Assembly: GCF_000239855.1 (NCBI RefSeq)
Contig: NZ_BADT01000094.1
Coordinates: forward strand, 1-47,772
Direction: 5' to 3'
DNA: 47,772 nt
Source: Pseudoalteromonas sp. BSi20652
Lineage (GTDB): Bacteria > Pseudomonadota > Gammaproteobacteria > Enterobacterales > Alteromonadaceae
Shown: positions 1 to 8,505 of the stretch, in pieces
Position numbering within the stretch: position 1 is the first letter of the stretch
How the letters are laid out: every line of letters starts with the position of its first letter
Translations under genes and position numbers: made by a program
The notes under the pieces: generated by a model
What the model saw: the letters and a program-made list of their open reading frames with translations, nothing else
Told to the model about the DNA's origin: nothing
Databases searched by the model: none

Positions 1-197
1 CGTCTAAAGTTAGGTTTATCGAGTGATTTATTTAAAATCGACTCGTAAATTACTTGTAGCTCAAGCAGGGTACATTTTTCTGGAAGTAAGCTAAAACCAA
101 TCGGCTCGTGCCTTACTTTATAACGTAAGTAATCAAGGCCGCTTTTTAAAATATCGGCGTGGTCAAACATTAAAGCCGGTTCACTATTTACATCAAG
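1..197 (-). pseudogene. 5'-truncated NrtR-type Nudix/winged-helix regulator (C-terminal part, runs off left edge)
   Basis: On the minus strand an open frame runs from 197 out of the window. It reads ALMFDHADILKSGLDYLRYK, then EPIGFSLLPEKCTLLELQ, and ends near DKPNFRR. The FDH, the LRYK..PIGF.LLP..TL.ELQ..YE.IL stretch and the DKxNFRR end are typical of the C-terminal winged-helix part of NrtR/Nudix transcriptional regulators of NAD-related genes. A stop (CTA on the plus strand, 198-200) lies just before this segment and the Nudix catalytic domain is absent, so the gene is truncated where the accessory island begins. An internal ATG at 168-170 exists but would not give a complete protein. The family call is fairly firm. 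That this is the island junction is inference. Confidence 0.6.
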
Positions 198-200
198 CTA

Positions 201-767
201 TTCACACTCTAAAGCATTGTTATACTGACAAGATTAGTTTCTTCAAAGCGAACGAGCGAGTAGTAAACAATATTAATCATTCAAATAATAGAAAGCTGCA
301 GTAAGCCAAAATCTATCAGATGTTATAATAAGTTTGAATATGTTAGCTGACGAAGCAATAGATGACGATATTAAATTACAGTTTTTTTAATCTGGAGAAC
401 CGCAGTAAAATGTGTATATAGAATATTTTAATTGAACAGTTTATTATGATTGTTAAGTCACGATATCTATTTTGGTATTAGTAGGTTAGAGGTAAAACCA
501 TAGATTGGTTATGGAATTATACAAATGTTGAAGTAATTACTACACAGAGATTCTGCTGCTAGACCCCATTGCAATAGTTAGAATATTATAATTCTATTTC
601 AAGAAATAAGTTCTTTATACGATGAACCAATTTTTGCCTTAGCTATTCACAAATCCTTAGGAAGCGACCTCAGATACACCTTACTTTATTCCAATGTAAA
701 AATGCATAAATAATTATGGGCCTATATTAATATTTGGGTCATTTCGAACAAACTTGGAGGTTAAAAA
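201..767. other. Non-coding gap between truncated regulator and four-gene operon
   Basis: This is AT-rich DNA without a convincing open frame on either strand and no clear repeat or terminator. It must hold the promoter of the operon starting at 768. An AT-rich stretch (about 690-735) precedes a strong Shine-Dalgarno GGAGG at about 755-759, but I cannot name a specific -35/-10 pair with confidence. Confidence 0.4.
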
Positions 768-2036
768 GTGAATACAGAACCATTCTTCAGTAATAAAGAT
801 AGTGAGTTATTAAAGCAAGGAAGTGTTCGAGATTATTTAGGATTAGTACCTGTATGGAGTCAAATAGCTAGAAAATTGGAGCCCAACCTCTCAGGCGCTA
901 TTGGTTCTTATCGTGGGCTGGAGGCTGTTCTTTTTATTTATTATCTTGAAACAGAACATGTGCCTAAAAGTTTAAATCAGGCCAATGCTTTTCGCGATTT
1001 TTTTCGCTATATGGAAGCGCTTATTGAGTACTACCTACATCATTTATTAGAAGTTGCTCCTTGCTATGGTTCACGGTTATTAAAAGGAAATGGTCGAGAC
1101 GTAGAAATAAAATTCACTAGCGTGACGACAGTTAATGGGCTTTATCAGTTTTATCGTGGTACTTGCCGACGAGCAGGTATGTTATCTAGTAATTGGGAGC
1201 TAGATGATGCTGTGGTTAAAATTATTAAACCGATATGCTCAAAATACTCTGCGGGAATTAAGAATCTAATACACCTAATAGAGCAAAAGGTATTAGCCAA
1301 AGAAGAATCAATTAAGCCAGAAAAACTGTTTTTAGATAAAGAGATAGCCAATTTATTCGACGCTATATTCACATCTAATGAACTCAAGGCGTATATAAAT
1401 GAAACCTTATATGCAGATAGTGAACTTGAGTATTATGCGAGTGCTTGTGCTTCTGTATGCTCCCTTCGTGCAGAGCAGGGCTATGATTCCAAGGCCAATC
1501 TGGCACAGCACTTAGAAGCATATATTACGGCTAACAAAAAGAACTGGCCATATTTTGGTGCACTCAAAGAGATTAAAGACACCGAACCATTTTTGTCATT
1601 GTTAGATGACTGTTTTCAGTTGCTGCAACTGTATGACAGTAGAAAATTATCTGAACTTGAACTTCTGTTAGCTAGAAAAAATATAAAACAGTTAATGCAA
1701 ATGAAGGCCACTGCATTTCAAAGAGTAGTATCGGGGAACAGTGACTATGAAACTGGTCGATTTAGATTGTTGTTGGATATGGCTAGTATGCTGGAAGGAG
1801 CTGATGTAAAAGCATTCTTAGTAGCATTGCTAGGCTATCATCAGACTATTATGAGCAGGCGTAGTGCCGCTCCAATGGTCATTCTAGATGAAGGTAACCT
1901 TCGTGTCCTATCTAAAGTTTACATTTCAGATGAGACAATATTGTTAGACTCGATTCTTGATAATAGCCCTTGGAAAAATAGTTATTACATTAATACATCT
2001 GCAAGTATATATAAACAACTTAAGGGTGAAAAATGA
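768..2036 (+). CDS. Unknown 422-aa protein, first gene of helicase/PLD operon
   Basis: I do not recognise this family. It begins at GTG 768, supported by GGAGG seven bases upstream. The protein is mostly charged and looks alpha-helical, with no signal peptide, no membrane segment and no catalytic motif I can name. The stretch around residues 65-90 has a run of aromatic residues (FRDFFRYMEALIEYYLHH). Its stop overlaps the start of the next gene in an ATGA arrangement (2033-2036), so the two are probably translationally coupled. Position at the head of an operon with a PLD-type nuclease-like protein and a large SNF2-like helicase suggests a subunit of a multi-protein DNA-targeting, probably anti-phage, complex. 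That function is inferred from context alone. Confidence 0.85.
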   Translation: MNTEPFFSNKDSELLKQGSVRDYLGLVPVWSQIARKLEPNLSGAIGSYRGLEAVLFIYYLETEHVPKSLNQANAFRDFFRYMEALIEYYLHHLLEVAPCYGSRLLKGNGRDVEIKFTSVTTVNGLYQFYRGTCRRAGMLSSNWELDDAVVKIIKPICSKYSAGIKNLIHLIEQKVLAKEESIKPEKLFLDKEIANLFDAIFTSNELKAYINETLYADSELEYYASACASVCSLRAEQGYDSKANLAQHLEAYITANKKNWPYFGALKEIKDTEPFLSLLDDCFQLLQLYDSRKLSELELLLARKNIKQLMQMKATAFQRVVSGNSDYETGRFRLLLDMASMLEGADVKAFLVALLGYHQTIMSRRSAAPMVILDEGNLRVLSKVYISDETILLDSILDNSPWKNSYYINTSASIYKQLKGEK

Positions 2037-3505
2037 GTAGTAATTCATTAATTCGCGACGCATTTCAGCAACTAATAGACACCTTTGATGGCGGAAATAT
2101 AGATTCCCTTTTATTTACGAGTTTTAATTTTTCAGCTAGCTTTTTTGAAAATAATGTATTGCCACTAGCTGCAGGTTGTTCAATCAAAGATGCTGGAAGC
2201 ATAACGGCAGCACAACTTAATGAGGCATTGGCAAAAACTGAGATTACTGTCGTATGTGACCGTTCTACATTTCCTGAGCCTAAGAGTAATTATCGTTACG
2301 GCCAGTTGGCCGTAGGTTTAAAGGGGGCTTTTTTTCATCCAAAGATTATATTGGCAACAGGAACGTTAAAAAATGGAGAGTCTGCAGCAGAGTTAATTGT
2401 AGGTAGCTGTAATTTGACACTTAGTGGTTGGGGGTTAAATCGTGAAGTGGCGGGAACTTGTAAAGTAGGTAAGCAGCAAGCTGATAATTTACTACCGCTA
2501 ATTCAATGGTTATCAAAGAAGGCAAAAGATGAAGTAGATTATCTTAATACTGAAGATGATGATGTTAATGAAGAAGGGAATATTAGGCAGAACCTTAAAT
2601 CTATAGAAACGTTTCTAACCAATGAGCGTCGGAAAAACATCGATTCAAGCCCTAAATTAATTCTGCGTTTACCTTCCGCAAAGACAAGTAAAACCTACCT
2701 TGACTTATTAACCTCCGGCGTAAGCCAGCCAGTTACGTCTTGCCGAATAGTCTCTCCGTTTTGGTCGAATCGTGAAAAACTTGAGCCATTACTTGATACT
2801 TTGTTTGAAAAAAAGGGTAGTAAAAATGTAACTTTTGTACCTTCAGTTAATCATGAGGGAAGCTATTGCTTTCCCTCTGATATGCGTGATTTTATCAAAG
2901 AGTCCTGTTTTGGTTACGAAGGGTTTGCTAATGATGATCGTTATACCCATGCAAAATATGTCAGTTTAATTACAAAAAATGCAACACATTGTTTTATAGG
3001 GTCTGCAAACTTTACTCAAGCAGCTATGGGGAGGTTGGATCAGGGGAATGTAGAAGCGATGTTACATTACCAGATAAAAGGAGCTGCTCCGACAGATATT
3101 GGTTTTATTACTCTAAATGAAAGTGATATGAATTGGGCAGATGATTTAGAGGCTGAAGAAAAGGCACCTGAGGCTTCACCTTACGTAACCTATGCATCCT
3201 ATAATTGGAAAACACAATACTTTAATTGTGTTTTGCAGTGCAGTGAAAAAGCATATAAACGCATTGTAGTTAAAGGACCACGCTTTAATTGTAAGAATTT
3301 AGAGTTTAAGAAACAAGCAGATGGCACCTACCTTGCTAGTTTGAAATTGAGTGTTAGACAACCGGTATATCTAATAGAAATCCCCTTTGTCGATCATGAT
3401 AATAACGAGTTGTGTGTTTACCAAGGGTTGGTAGCGCAATGGAACGCTGAGGAAGATGAGCTTGTTTACAGCCCCAAGCCACAATTATCAAAAATAAATG
3501 GATGA
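2033..3505 (+). CDS. Phospholipase D-like (HKD) nuclease-family protein
   Basis: This 490-aa protein has two PLD-superfamily half-sites: H102-x-K104 followed by GSCN at 124-127, and H306-x-K308 followed by GSAN at 323-326. In this superfamily paired HxK...GSxN motifs form one active site that cleaves phosphodiesters. Members partnered with helicases are usually nucleases. The classical Asp of the HKD motif is not evident in either half, as in several defence-associated PLD proteins. There is no signal peptide, so it should be cytoplasmic. It overlaps the upstream gene by 4 nt and the probable start of the next gene by 8 nt. The last ~100 residues look like a separate beta-rich domain. Family call is good; nuclease activity and defence role are inferred. 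Confidence 0.85.
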   Translation: MSSNSLIRDAFQQLIDTFDGGNIDSLLFTSFNFSASFFENNVLPLAAGCSIKDAGSITAAQLNEALAKTEITVVCDRSTFPEPKSNYRYGQLAVGLKGAFFHPKIILATGTLKNGESAAELIVGSCNLTLSGWGLNREVAGTCKVGKQQADNLLPLIQWLSKKAKDEVDYLNTEDDDVNEEGNIRQNLKSIETFLTNERRKNIDSSPKLILRLPSAKTSKTYLDLLTSGVSQPVTSCRIVSPFWSNREKLEPLLDTLFEKKGSKNVTFVPSVNHEGSYCFPSDMRDFIKESCFGYEGFANDDRYTHAKYVSLITKNATHCFIGSANFTQAAMGRLDQGNVEAMLHYQIKGAAPTDIGFITLNESDMNWADDLEAEEKAPEASPYVTYASYNWKTQYFNCVLQCSEKAYKRIVVKGPRFNCKNLEFKKQADGTYLASLKLSVRQPVYLIEIPFVDHDNNELCVYQGLVAQWNAEEDELVYSPKPQLSKING

Positions 3506-4041
3506 TCTCAGAGCCCTAGATCCTATGAAAGGTCCAAAAGGTGCTCGTGGTAGCAAAGGTTCGGCAACAGAACCCGGAGAAAAAAGAGGATGAAGAAGAA
3601 AGAGAATTCGACTTTTTTTCAATTTATCAGGCTTTTTACAAATTAAGAAAATACTTCCTCAGTCACCCCGAGAAAGATCCTTTTAATAGTGGGACGGTGT
3701 TTTCTATTGCGCTCATGTTTCGCGCAATCAGTCTTGAAATTGACAATAGAATGTTAAAACCTGGTGAGCTGAATAATGAAGACGTAATTTATTATTTTAT
3801 ATTTCTTAGTGAATTAGTATCAACCGCAAAAGTGTTGGCTACTAACTCTACTTTTGAGAATAGTAGTGTTTTGATAGATAAAATTGAAATGATTGTAGCC
3901 GACTTAGAACTTCCTTTTAAACAGTTGATGAGTGAATCAAGAATACTAAAACAGTTTCTTCAATCTGACTCTATTGATCAAAGTGCTGTCGAGGCGATAT
4001 TAGGATGGTTCAAGGAGCAGGTGGATTATACACATGGATAA
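3498..4041 (+). CDS. Small unknown protein of helicase/PLD operon, frameshifted in an A6 run
   Basis: The best start is ATG 3498, overlapping the previous stop. This gives MDDLRALDPMKGPKGARGSK and then stops at 3591-3593. The downstream frame, open to 4041, has no ATG near its beginning (only GTG at 3541 and 3547). The two frames join if one A is removed from the six-A run at 3580-3585 (GAAAAAAGAGG), yielding about 180 aa in a single frame. This is therefore either a sequencing error or a real 1-nt insertion. The body (from about residue 40) is helical, with no recognised motif; the N-terminus is Gly/Lys-rich and probably flexible. Its end overlaps the helicase start by 8 nt. Function unknown; probably an adaptor subunit of the operon's complex. 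Confidence 0.7.
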
Positions 4042-7000
4042 TACAATTAAAGATAAGTTAGAATCTGAAGCTTCATACATTCGCAAATACATAGCATTTA
4101 ATGGTACAGGTGACGAAGATCATAGCGATCAAGCGAAGATGCAAAGCATAGGAGTTGCAGCGTTATGGCACCGAATTCAAGAAAATAATTTTGCATATTT
4201 AGCTGATGAAGTAGGGATGGGGAAGACTCGCCAAGCTATGGGGGTTATTGCGACTCAGTTCTTAAATAAGCCTAATTCACGGGTTGTAATAATTTGCCCT
4301 GGAAGGCCTTTACAAGAGCAGTGGAAATCAGAGTGGAATTTATTTGTGTCAGGCTGTTTACGTTTTAATGATGGCATATTGAAATCAGCTTTGGATAGTA
4401 GCGTTAAGCAGCCTTTAGTTTTGCATGATCGCTTAGCTGAGTTTGCAAATTCATTATTACTTGATGAAGAACGATTACATCTTTTACGCTATTCCTCATT
4501 CAGCCGCCCAATTGGCTTTAATGGCAAAGATTCTCAAGAACAAATTAAAGCGTTGTACAAGAAAAAATTAAATGAAATTGGCATTACAGATATCAATGAT
4601 AAAGAAGAAGAAAAAATTGATTCTGTTGATATGAAAAATGATGACTGGAGAAAGGGACTAACTGCTTATTTAAATACTCAATATGCACGTCGGATACAAA
4701 TATTGTTTAATGAAGATACTCGACCTATTGATCTTATTGTTTGTGATGAGGCGCAGTATCTTCGCCATACTGGGAATTCTAGAAATAAACATCTAAATTT
4801 ATCGCTTGGCTCTAAACCTAATAAATGGTTGTTTTTAAGTGCTACTCCACTACATAGCGGACAAGGTGATATTAAAAGCCTTGACCATTATATTTGTACA
4901 CATCAGCGGGATAGTAAAACCTATGAGTGCGCTGACGAATCATGCGTTAATATCAGTGCGAGGATGCAAGGGACACTAAAAGGCCAAAGTAAGGCTGATG
5001 TGATAGATGTATTAGATGATTTTCTTGTCAGACGACCCCGATACTATAGTGACTCTATCAATGAAAACTATGACAAGGTTAATTATCGAAACTATAAAAC
5101 GGATGCAGCCGTTGCAACCAATGATGCATTTTCAAGCATGGTTACTGCATTGGTTCAAAAACGATTGGTTAAGTCTTTAAGTGGTCAAAATAATAGATTT
5201 CGCCAGGGAGAATGCTCGTCTTTTGAATCTTTAGCCAGTTCGGTTAAAAGTGTTGTGCATAAAAATGTTGACGGCATCTCGTATACAAAACCAGAAATAG
5301 AGCCTTCAGGAAATAACTATGACTCGGATGTGCCACCAGATCGCGGTGATATAGATCAGTTGAATAATTCACTAAGACAAGTGCTGGTTGATAATAAGCT
5401 TACTACTGAAAAAGGTGCAGAGTTAAAGAATATACCACACCCTAAACTCTATCATGTTGTTGATCAACTGGTGGAAAACTGTTTGAAGAATGCACCAAAC
5501 CATAAAACATTGGTATTTGTTAGACGTTTAGCGACTGTAGAAGAGTTGATCGATTTATTGAAACAACGCTTTCAAAAACTGATTGATATGCGAATTGATA
5601 AATGGCCATCCATTATTGAGGGGCTTCAGATCAACGATGGGAAGAAGCGTACATTTTCAAGTTCTAATGACTTTTGGAATATGAACGATCCTGCCGACGG
5701 TGTTGATTTAATTGAAACCGAGCAAGAAGACGGTGATGCCAATTTTGATGAGCCCGATCTACCGTACTACGAAGCAATAAGCAAAAACAATCATAAACAA
5801 GAACGCAATGGGATGTTGTATTCATTTTTAACCCGTTTATTACAACCGTCAAGTGCAGATGGTAAAAGACACAGTCCATTAGCATTTCTGGTTCCTAGTG
5901 AGGGGGAACAAGTTAATCACTGTGAGTCACCTGTATGGAACAACCTATTAAATGTTATTTTTGATGGAGGTGATAAACGGCCTGCTTGGTTGACTCAACA
6001 AAAGCATGCTGAGGATATATTGAAGCTTAAGCGTTGTATTTTACAGAGTATGCGTCGTTCTGATTTCATCGTTGATCTATATATACTGAATGGATTTACG
6101 AATATCAAAGGAGCTAATACTTTAAGTGATAAGCTTATTTGGATCCTCCAAAAGAGTAAGGATAGCGACCTTAAGTCAATATCTATTGATTTACATGATT
6201 ATTTCAACAATTGGCGAAAGCGACTTAAAGAATGGTGCCTTCACTTCGATCTAATAAAATCAAAATGTTTTAAGAGTAACACAACTGAAATTGATGCTGA
6301 GTTTAGCCGGATGGGTCCTGTTGTAGGACGTTCTGGAAATATTTCAAATAAATATGCAGTAACTCAGTTTAAAATGCCTTGTTATCCAAATATTCTTATA
6401 TGCACTGATGTGTTAAAAGAGGGTGTAGACATGCACCTGTTTTGTGATGAGGTTATTCACTACGGTGTAGCTTGGACTTCTGGCGATTTAGAGCAACGTA
6501 TAGGTCGTGTAGACAGGCTTAACAGTTTAATCAATCGACGTATTAATAGTCATTCAAAAAGTAGAGATTTAGCTCCTAAATTAAAAGCTGGATTCCCTTT
6601 CTTAGCTGGCACCTTGGATCAGTATCAAGTAAAACGCGTTGTGAATGAAAAGATGTTAAGTGATCTTCGAATGGACTTTGGTAAGCGTGAAGATGAGATT
6701 AAAGACATTTCAGTTGATGATGTTTTTAACAATATGTCATCAAAAAGAGGCCTTTCCTCAGTGCTTAAAATAAGAGAGTTTATCCCTAAATCACTTCAGA
6801 TGAAAAATGGGTTGCTTAAAGAAAACTCTTTTCCATTTAGTCATTGTAATATCAATCAGCAGTTGAAAAAGCGTGAATATAACCAAACTAATATCACTGT
6901 AAAAGATATTTATCCAATGCCTGCATTAGTTGTTCAATACGAATGTGTCAAAGAACAAACCTCATACGCTAGAACGCTAGGCGATAATCTCAAAACAAAA

Positions 7001-8209
7001 TGGAAATACAAGAAAGTAAATAGAAAGCTACGGTGGATAGAAAGTTATGAGGTCTTGGTACCTCTAGGTTTGACTGAAAATGAAATGTCTTCAGTTGTAG
7101 CCGCTCTTACAAGCTCAGAATATACGGTGGAACCTACACCAGTATTTTCGCTTCCTGAAGCCAAAAGTTTTGAATTTAATAAAGCCTTAAATACGCTTGC
7201 TATGACCGTTACTCACGACGCGCCTTTCAAGCAAACCACAGATAGAAAGCAAATGATTATGCTTGAAAATCTTGGAAGCTTTTTACTAGTGAGATCGCCT
7301 ATTGTTTCTATTGCAGATCTAGGGTTGGATGATAAAGAATTAGCGACATGGATAGGTGAGCAAAATAACAAACGGAATTGGGGTTATATTAATGACCATA
7401 ATGATGTCATTTGGTATTGCTGCTTAATTTTTTATCCAGAAAAGCTAGGTACTCGTTTTGATGATATGACACATCGTATTTCTGAAACGGCTGATCGCCT
7501 TCAACAATTATTCACAGCACAGGATAATGAAAGTTGGACTTATAAAGCAAACAGTTCTTTTAATCAGATTACAGGAGGTGCAGTTACCAATGACCAAGTT
7601 ATCCATAAAATAAGAAAAGATAAAAGCTTCCGTGCTGATATTGGACGTTGGCATAAAAACATCTTTGACCAAGTTCTTACTAGACTTGCTGGTGAAATGG
7701 GCATAGACGATGAATTAATATTTAATAATATTTTAAAAAGTGAGCAGTTATTACGTAACGGAACTATTCATTTGTCTATGCCACCAACGCCAGCATTAAG
7801 GTTTTGTTTACAGTCATTTCTTGATATGAGTAAAAACGATATTGCAGGAATAAAGTCAGGTGAACCTATTTTAGTCTGGGAATTGGCTATAAGCACTGCG
7901 ATAAACGGAAGGTCTCCACAATTAATTATGGATGATTATGTTGATCTTCCCCATATGGACAATGATGGATACTGGTCAGAAGTTGATACTTTTAATAGTA
8001 TTAAAGTTTATACCTGTCAGAATGATGAAAAGAAAATCCGGTGGTTTGCAATATATCATCCAGCATTGATGCTGGATGGAAGAAATGAATTGTTTTTAAC
8101 CGCTTGGGCTAATGTTATCCAACGAATGAGAGGTAATACTTCTAAGTTTATGAAGCAAGCTTGCGCCAATGACTTTAAACACTTTTCAACAGATAATATT
8201 GATTCATAG
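4034..8209 (+). CDS. Large SNF2/SF2-type DEAD-like helicase (1391 aa) of putative defence operon
   Basis: The protein shows a complete superfamily 2 motor: Walker A DEVGMGKTRQ at residues 59-68, DEAQ box at 238-241, SATP (motif III) at 269-272, and a C-terminal lobe with ICTDVLKEGVDMH near 790 and QRIGRVDRL near 822-829. DEVGMGKT and the QRIGRxDR finger are typical of SNF2/RapA-like translocases. A long insertion of over 300 residues separates the two lobes, and about 560 residues follow motif VI without motifs I know. This resembles the large helicases of DISARM, DPD and related systems. It is the last gene of the operon and overlaps the preceding gene by 8 nt. Helicase/translocase call is solid; the defence role is inferred. 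Confidence 0.9.
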   Translation: MDNTIKDKLESEASYIRKYIAFNGTGDEDHSDQAKMQSIGVAALWHRIQENNFAYLADEVGMGKTRQAMGVIATQFLNKPNSRVVIICPGRPLQEQWKSEWNLFVSGCLRFNDGILKSALDSSVKQPLVLHDRLAEFANSLLLDEERLHLLRYSSFSRPIGFNGKDSQEQIKALYKKKLNEIGITDINDKEEEKIDSVDMKNDDWRKGLTAYLNTQYARRIQILFNEDTRPIDLIVCDEAQYLRHTGNSRNKHLNLSLGSKPNKWLFLSATPLHSGQGDIKSLDHYICTHQRDSKTYECADESCVNISARMQGTLKGQSKADVIDVLDDFLVRRPRYYSDSINENYDKVNYRNYKTDAAVATNDAFSSMVTALVQKRLVKSLSGQNNRFRQGECSSFESLASSVKSVVHKNVDGISYTKPEIEPSGNNYDSDVPPDRGDIDQLNNSLRQVLVDNKLTTEKGAELKNIPHPKLYHVVDQLVENCLKNAPNHKTLVFVRRLATVEELIDLLKQRFQKLIDMRIDKWPSIIEGLQINDGKKRTFSSSNDFWNMNDPADGVDLIETEQEDGDANFDEPDLPYYEAISKNNHKQERNGMLYSFLTRLLQPSSADGKRHSPLAFLVPSEGEQVNHCESPVWNNLLNVIFDGGDKRPAWLTQQKHAEDILKLKRCILQSMRRSDFIVDLYILNGFTNIKGANTLSDKLIWILQKSKDSDLKSISIDLHDYFNNWRKRLKEWCLHFDLIKSKCFKSNTTEIDAEFSRMGPVVGRSGNISNKYAVTQFKMPCYPNILICTDVLKEGVDMHLFCDEVIHYGVAWTSGDLEQRIGRVDRLNSLINRRINSHSKSRDLAPKLKAGFPFLAGTLDQYQVKRVVNEKMLSDLRMDFGKREDEIKDISVDDVFNNMSSKRGLSSVLKIREFIPKSLQMKNGLLKENSFPFSHCNINQQLKKREYNQTNITVKDIYPMPALVVQYECVKEQTSYARTLGDNLKTKWKYKKVNRKLRWIESYEVLVPLGLTENEMSSVVAALTSSEYTVEPTPVFSLPEAKSFEFNKALNTLAMTVTHDAPFKQTTDRKQMIMLENLGSFLLVRSPIVSIADLGLDDKELATWIGEQNNKRNWGYINDHNDVIWYCCLIFYPEKLGTRFDDMTHRISETADRLQQLFTAQDNESWTYKANSSFNQITGGAVTNDQVIHKIRKDKSFRADIGRWHKNIFDQVLTRLAGEMGIDDELIFNNILKSEQLLRNGTIHLSMPPTPALRFCLQSFLDMSKNDIAGIKSGEPILVWELAISTAINGRSPQLIMDDYVDLPHMDNDGYWSEVDTFNSIKVYTCQNDEKKIRWFAIYHPALMLDGRNELFLTAWANVIQRMRGNTSKFMKQACANDFKHFSTDNIDS

Positions 8210-8213
8210 CAAC

Positions 8214-8423
8214 TGTAGCGTCAGATTTTGTAATGGTCTAATGAAACTGGACAGGTTTATAGCATAAAATGAGCTAAACCGAAAAGGTATCAATATGACC
8301 AGAAAATCAAGAGTCACACTTATTGCACCGCAGAAACTTGAATATGCCAAATTAATGGTAGAAGAAGACTATACCAATAAGCAAGAATTGAAAAACTGTG
8401 GCCAAATTTTATTGACCACTACA
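8214..8423. mobile_element. Internally deleted IS3-type element remnant (about 210 bp)
   Basis: Imperfect inverted ends: ACTGTAGCGTCAGATTTTG at the left (from 8212) and, read on the complement from the right (to 8425), ACTGTAGTGGTCAATAAAAT. Between them lies only the start of an orfA-like transposase gene (8295). The element begins 4 nt after the helicase stop and ends 83 nt before nhaA, so it marks the right side of the island. No clear target duplication is visible. The assignment to the IS3 group rests on the orfA N-terminus. Confidence 0.6.
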
Positions 8424-8432
8424 GTAGACTGA
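8295..8432 (+). pseudogene. IS3-family orfA transposase fragment
   Basis: A 45-codon frame begins MTRKSRVTLIAPQKLEYAKL and continues MVEEDYTNKQ, which is how HTH-type OrfA proteins of IS3-family elements begin. It then runs into the right inverted end of the element and stops at 8430-8432. The helix-turn-helix is lost, so no functional product is expected. The start has an upstream GAAAAGG that could act as ribosome binding site. Confidence 0.6.
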
Positions 8433-8505
8433 TAGTAAAACTGGAGAACTTAAATCTTAAAAGTTTTAATAAAACGAACACCCACAATTTATAAGGCTAC
8501 CTGAT

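Noticed and set aside
3574-3595. Programmed -1 ribosomal slippage at the A-AAA-AAG-like run in the third defence gene
   Set aside because: The required shift is +1 relative to the MDDL frame; the heptamer is not in the right phase for -1 slippage.
4034-8209. Calling the operon DISARM or DPD outright
   Set aside because: No methylase, DrmB-type, TGT or queuosine-type gene accompanies the helicase and PLD protein.
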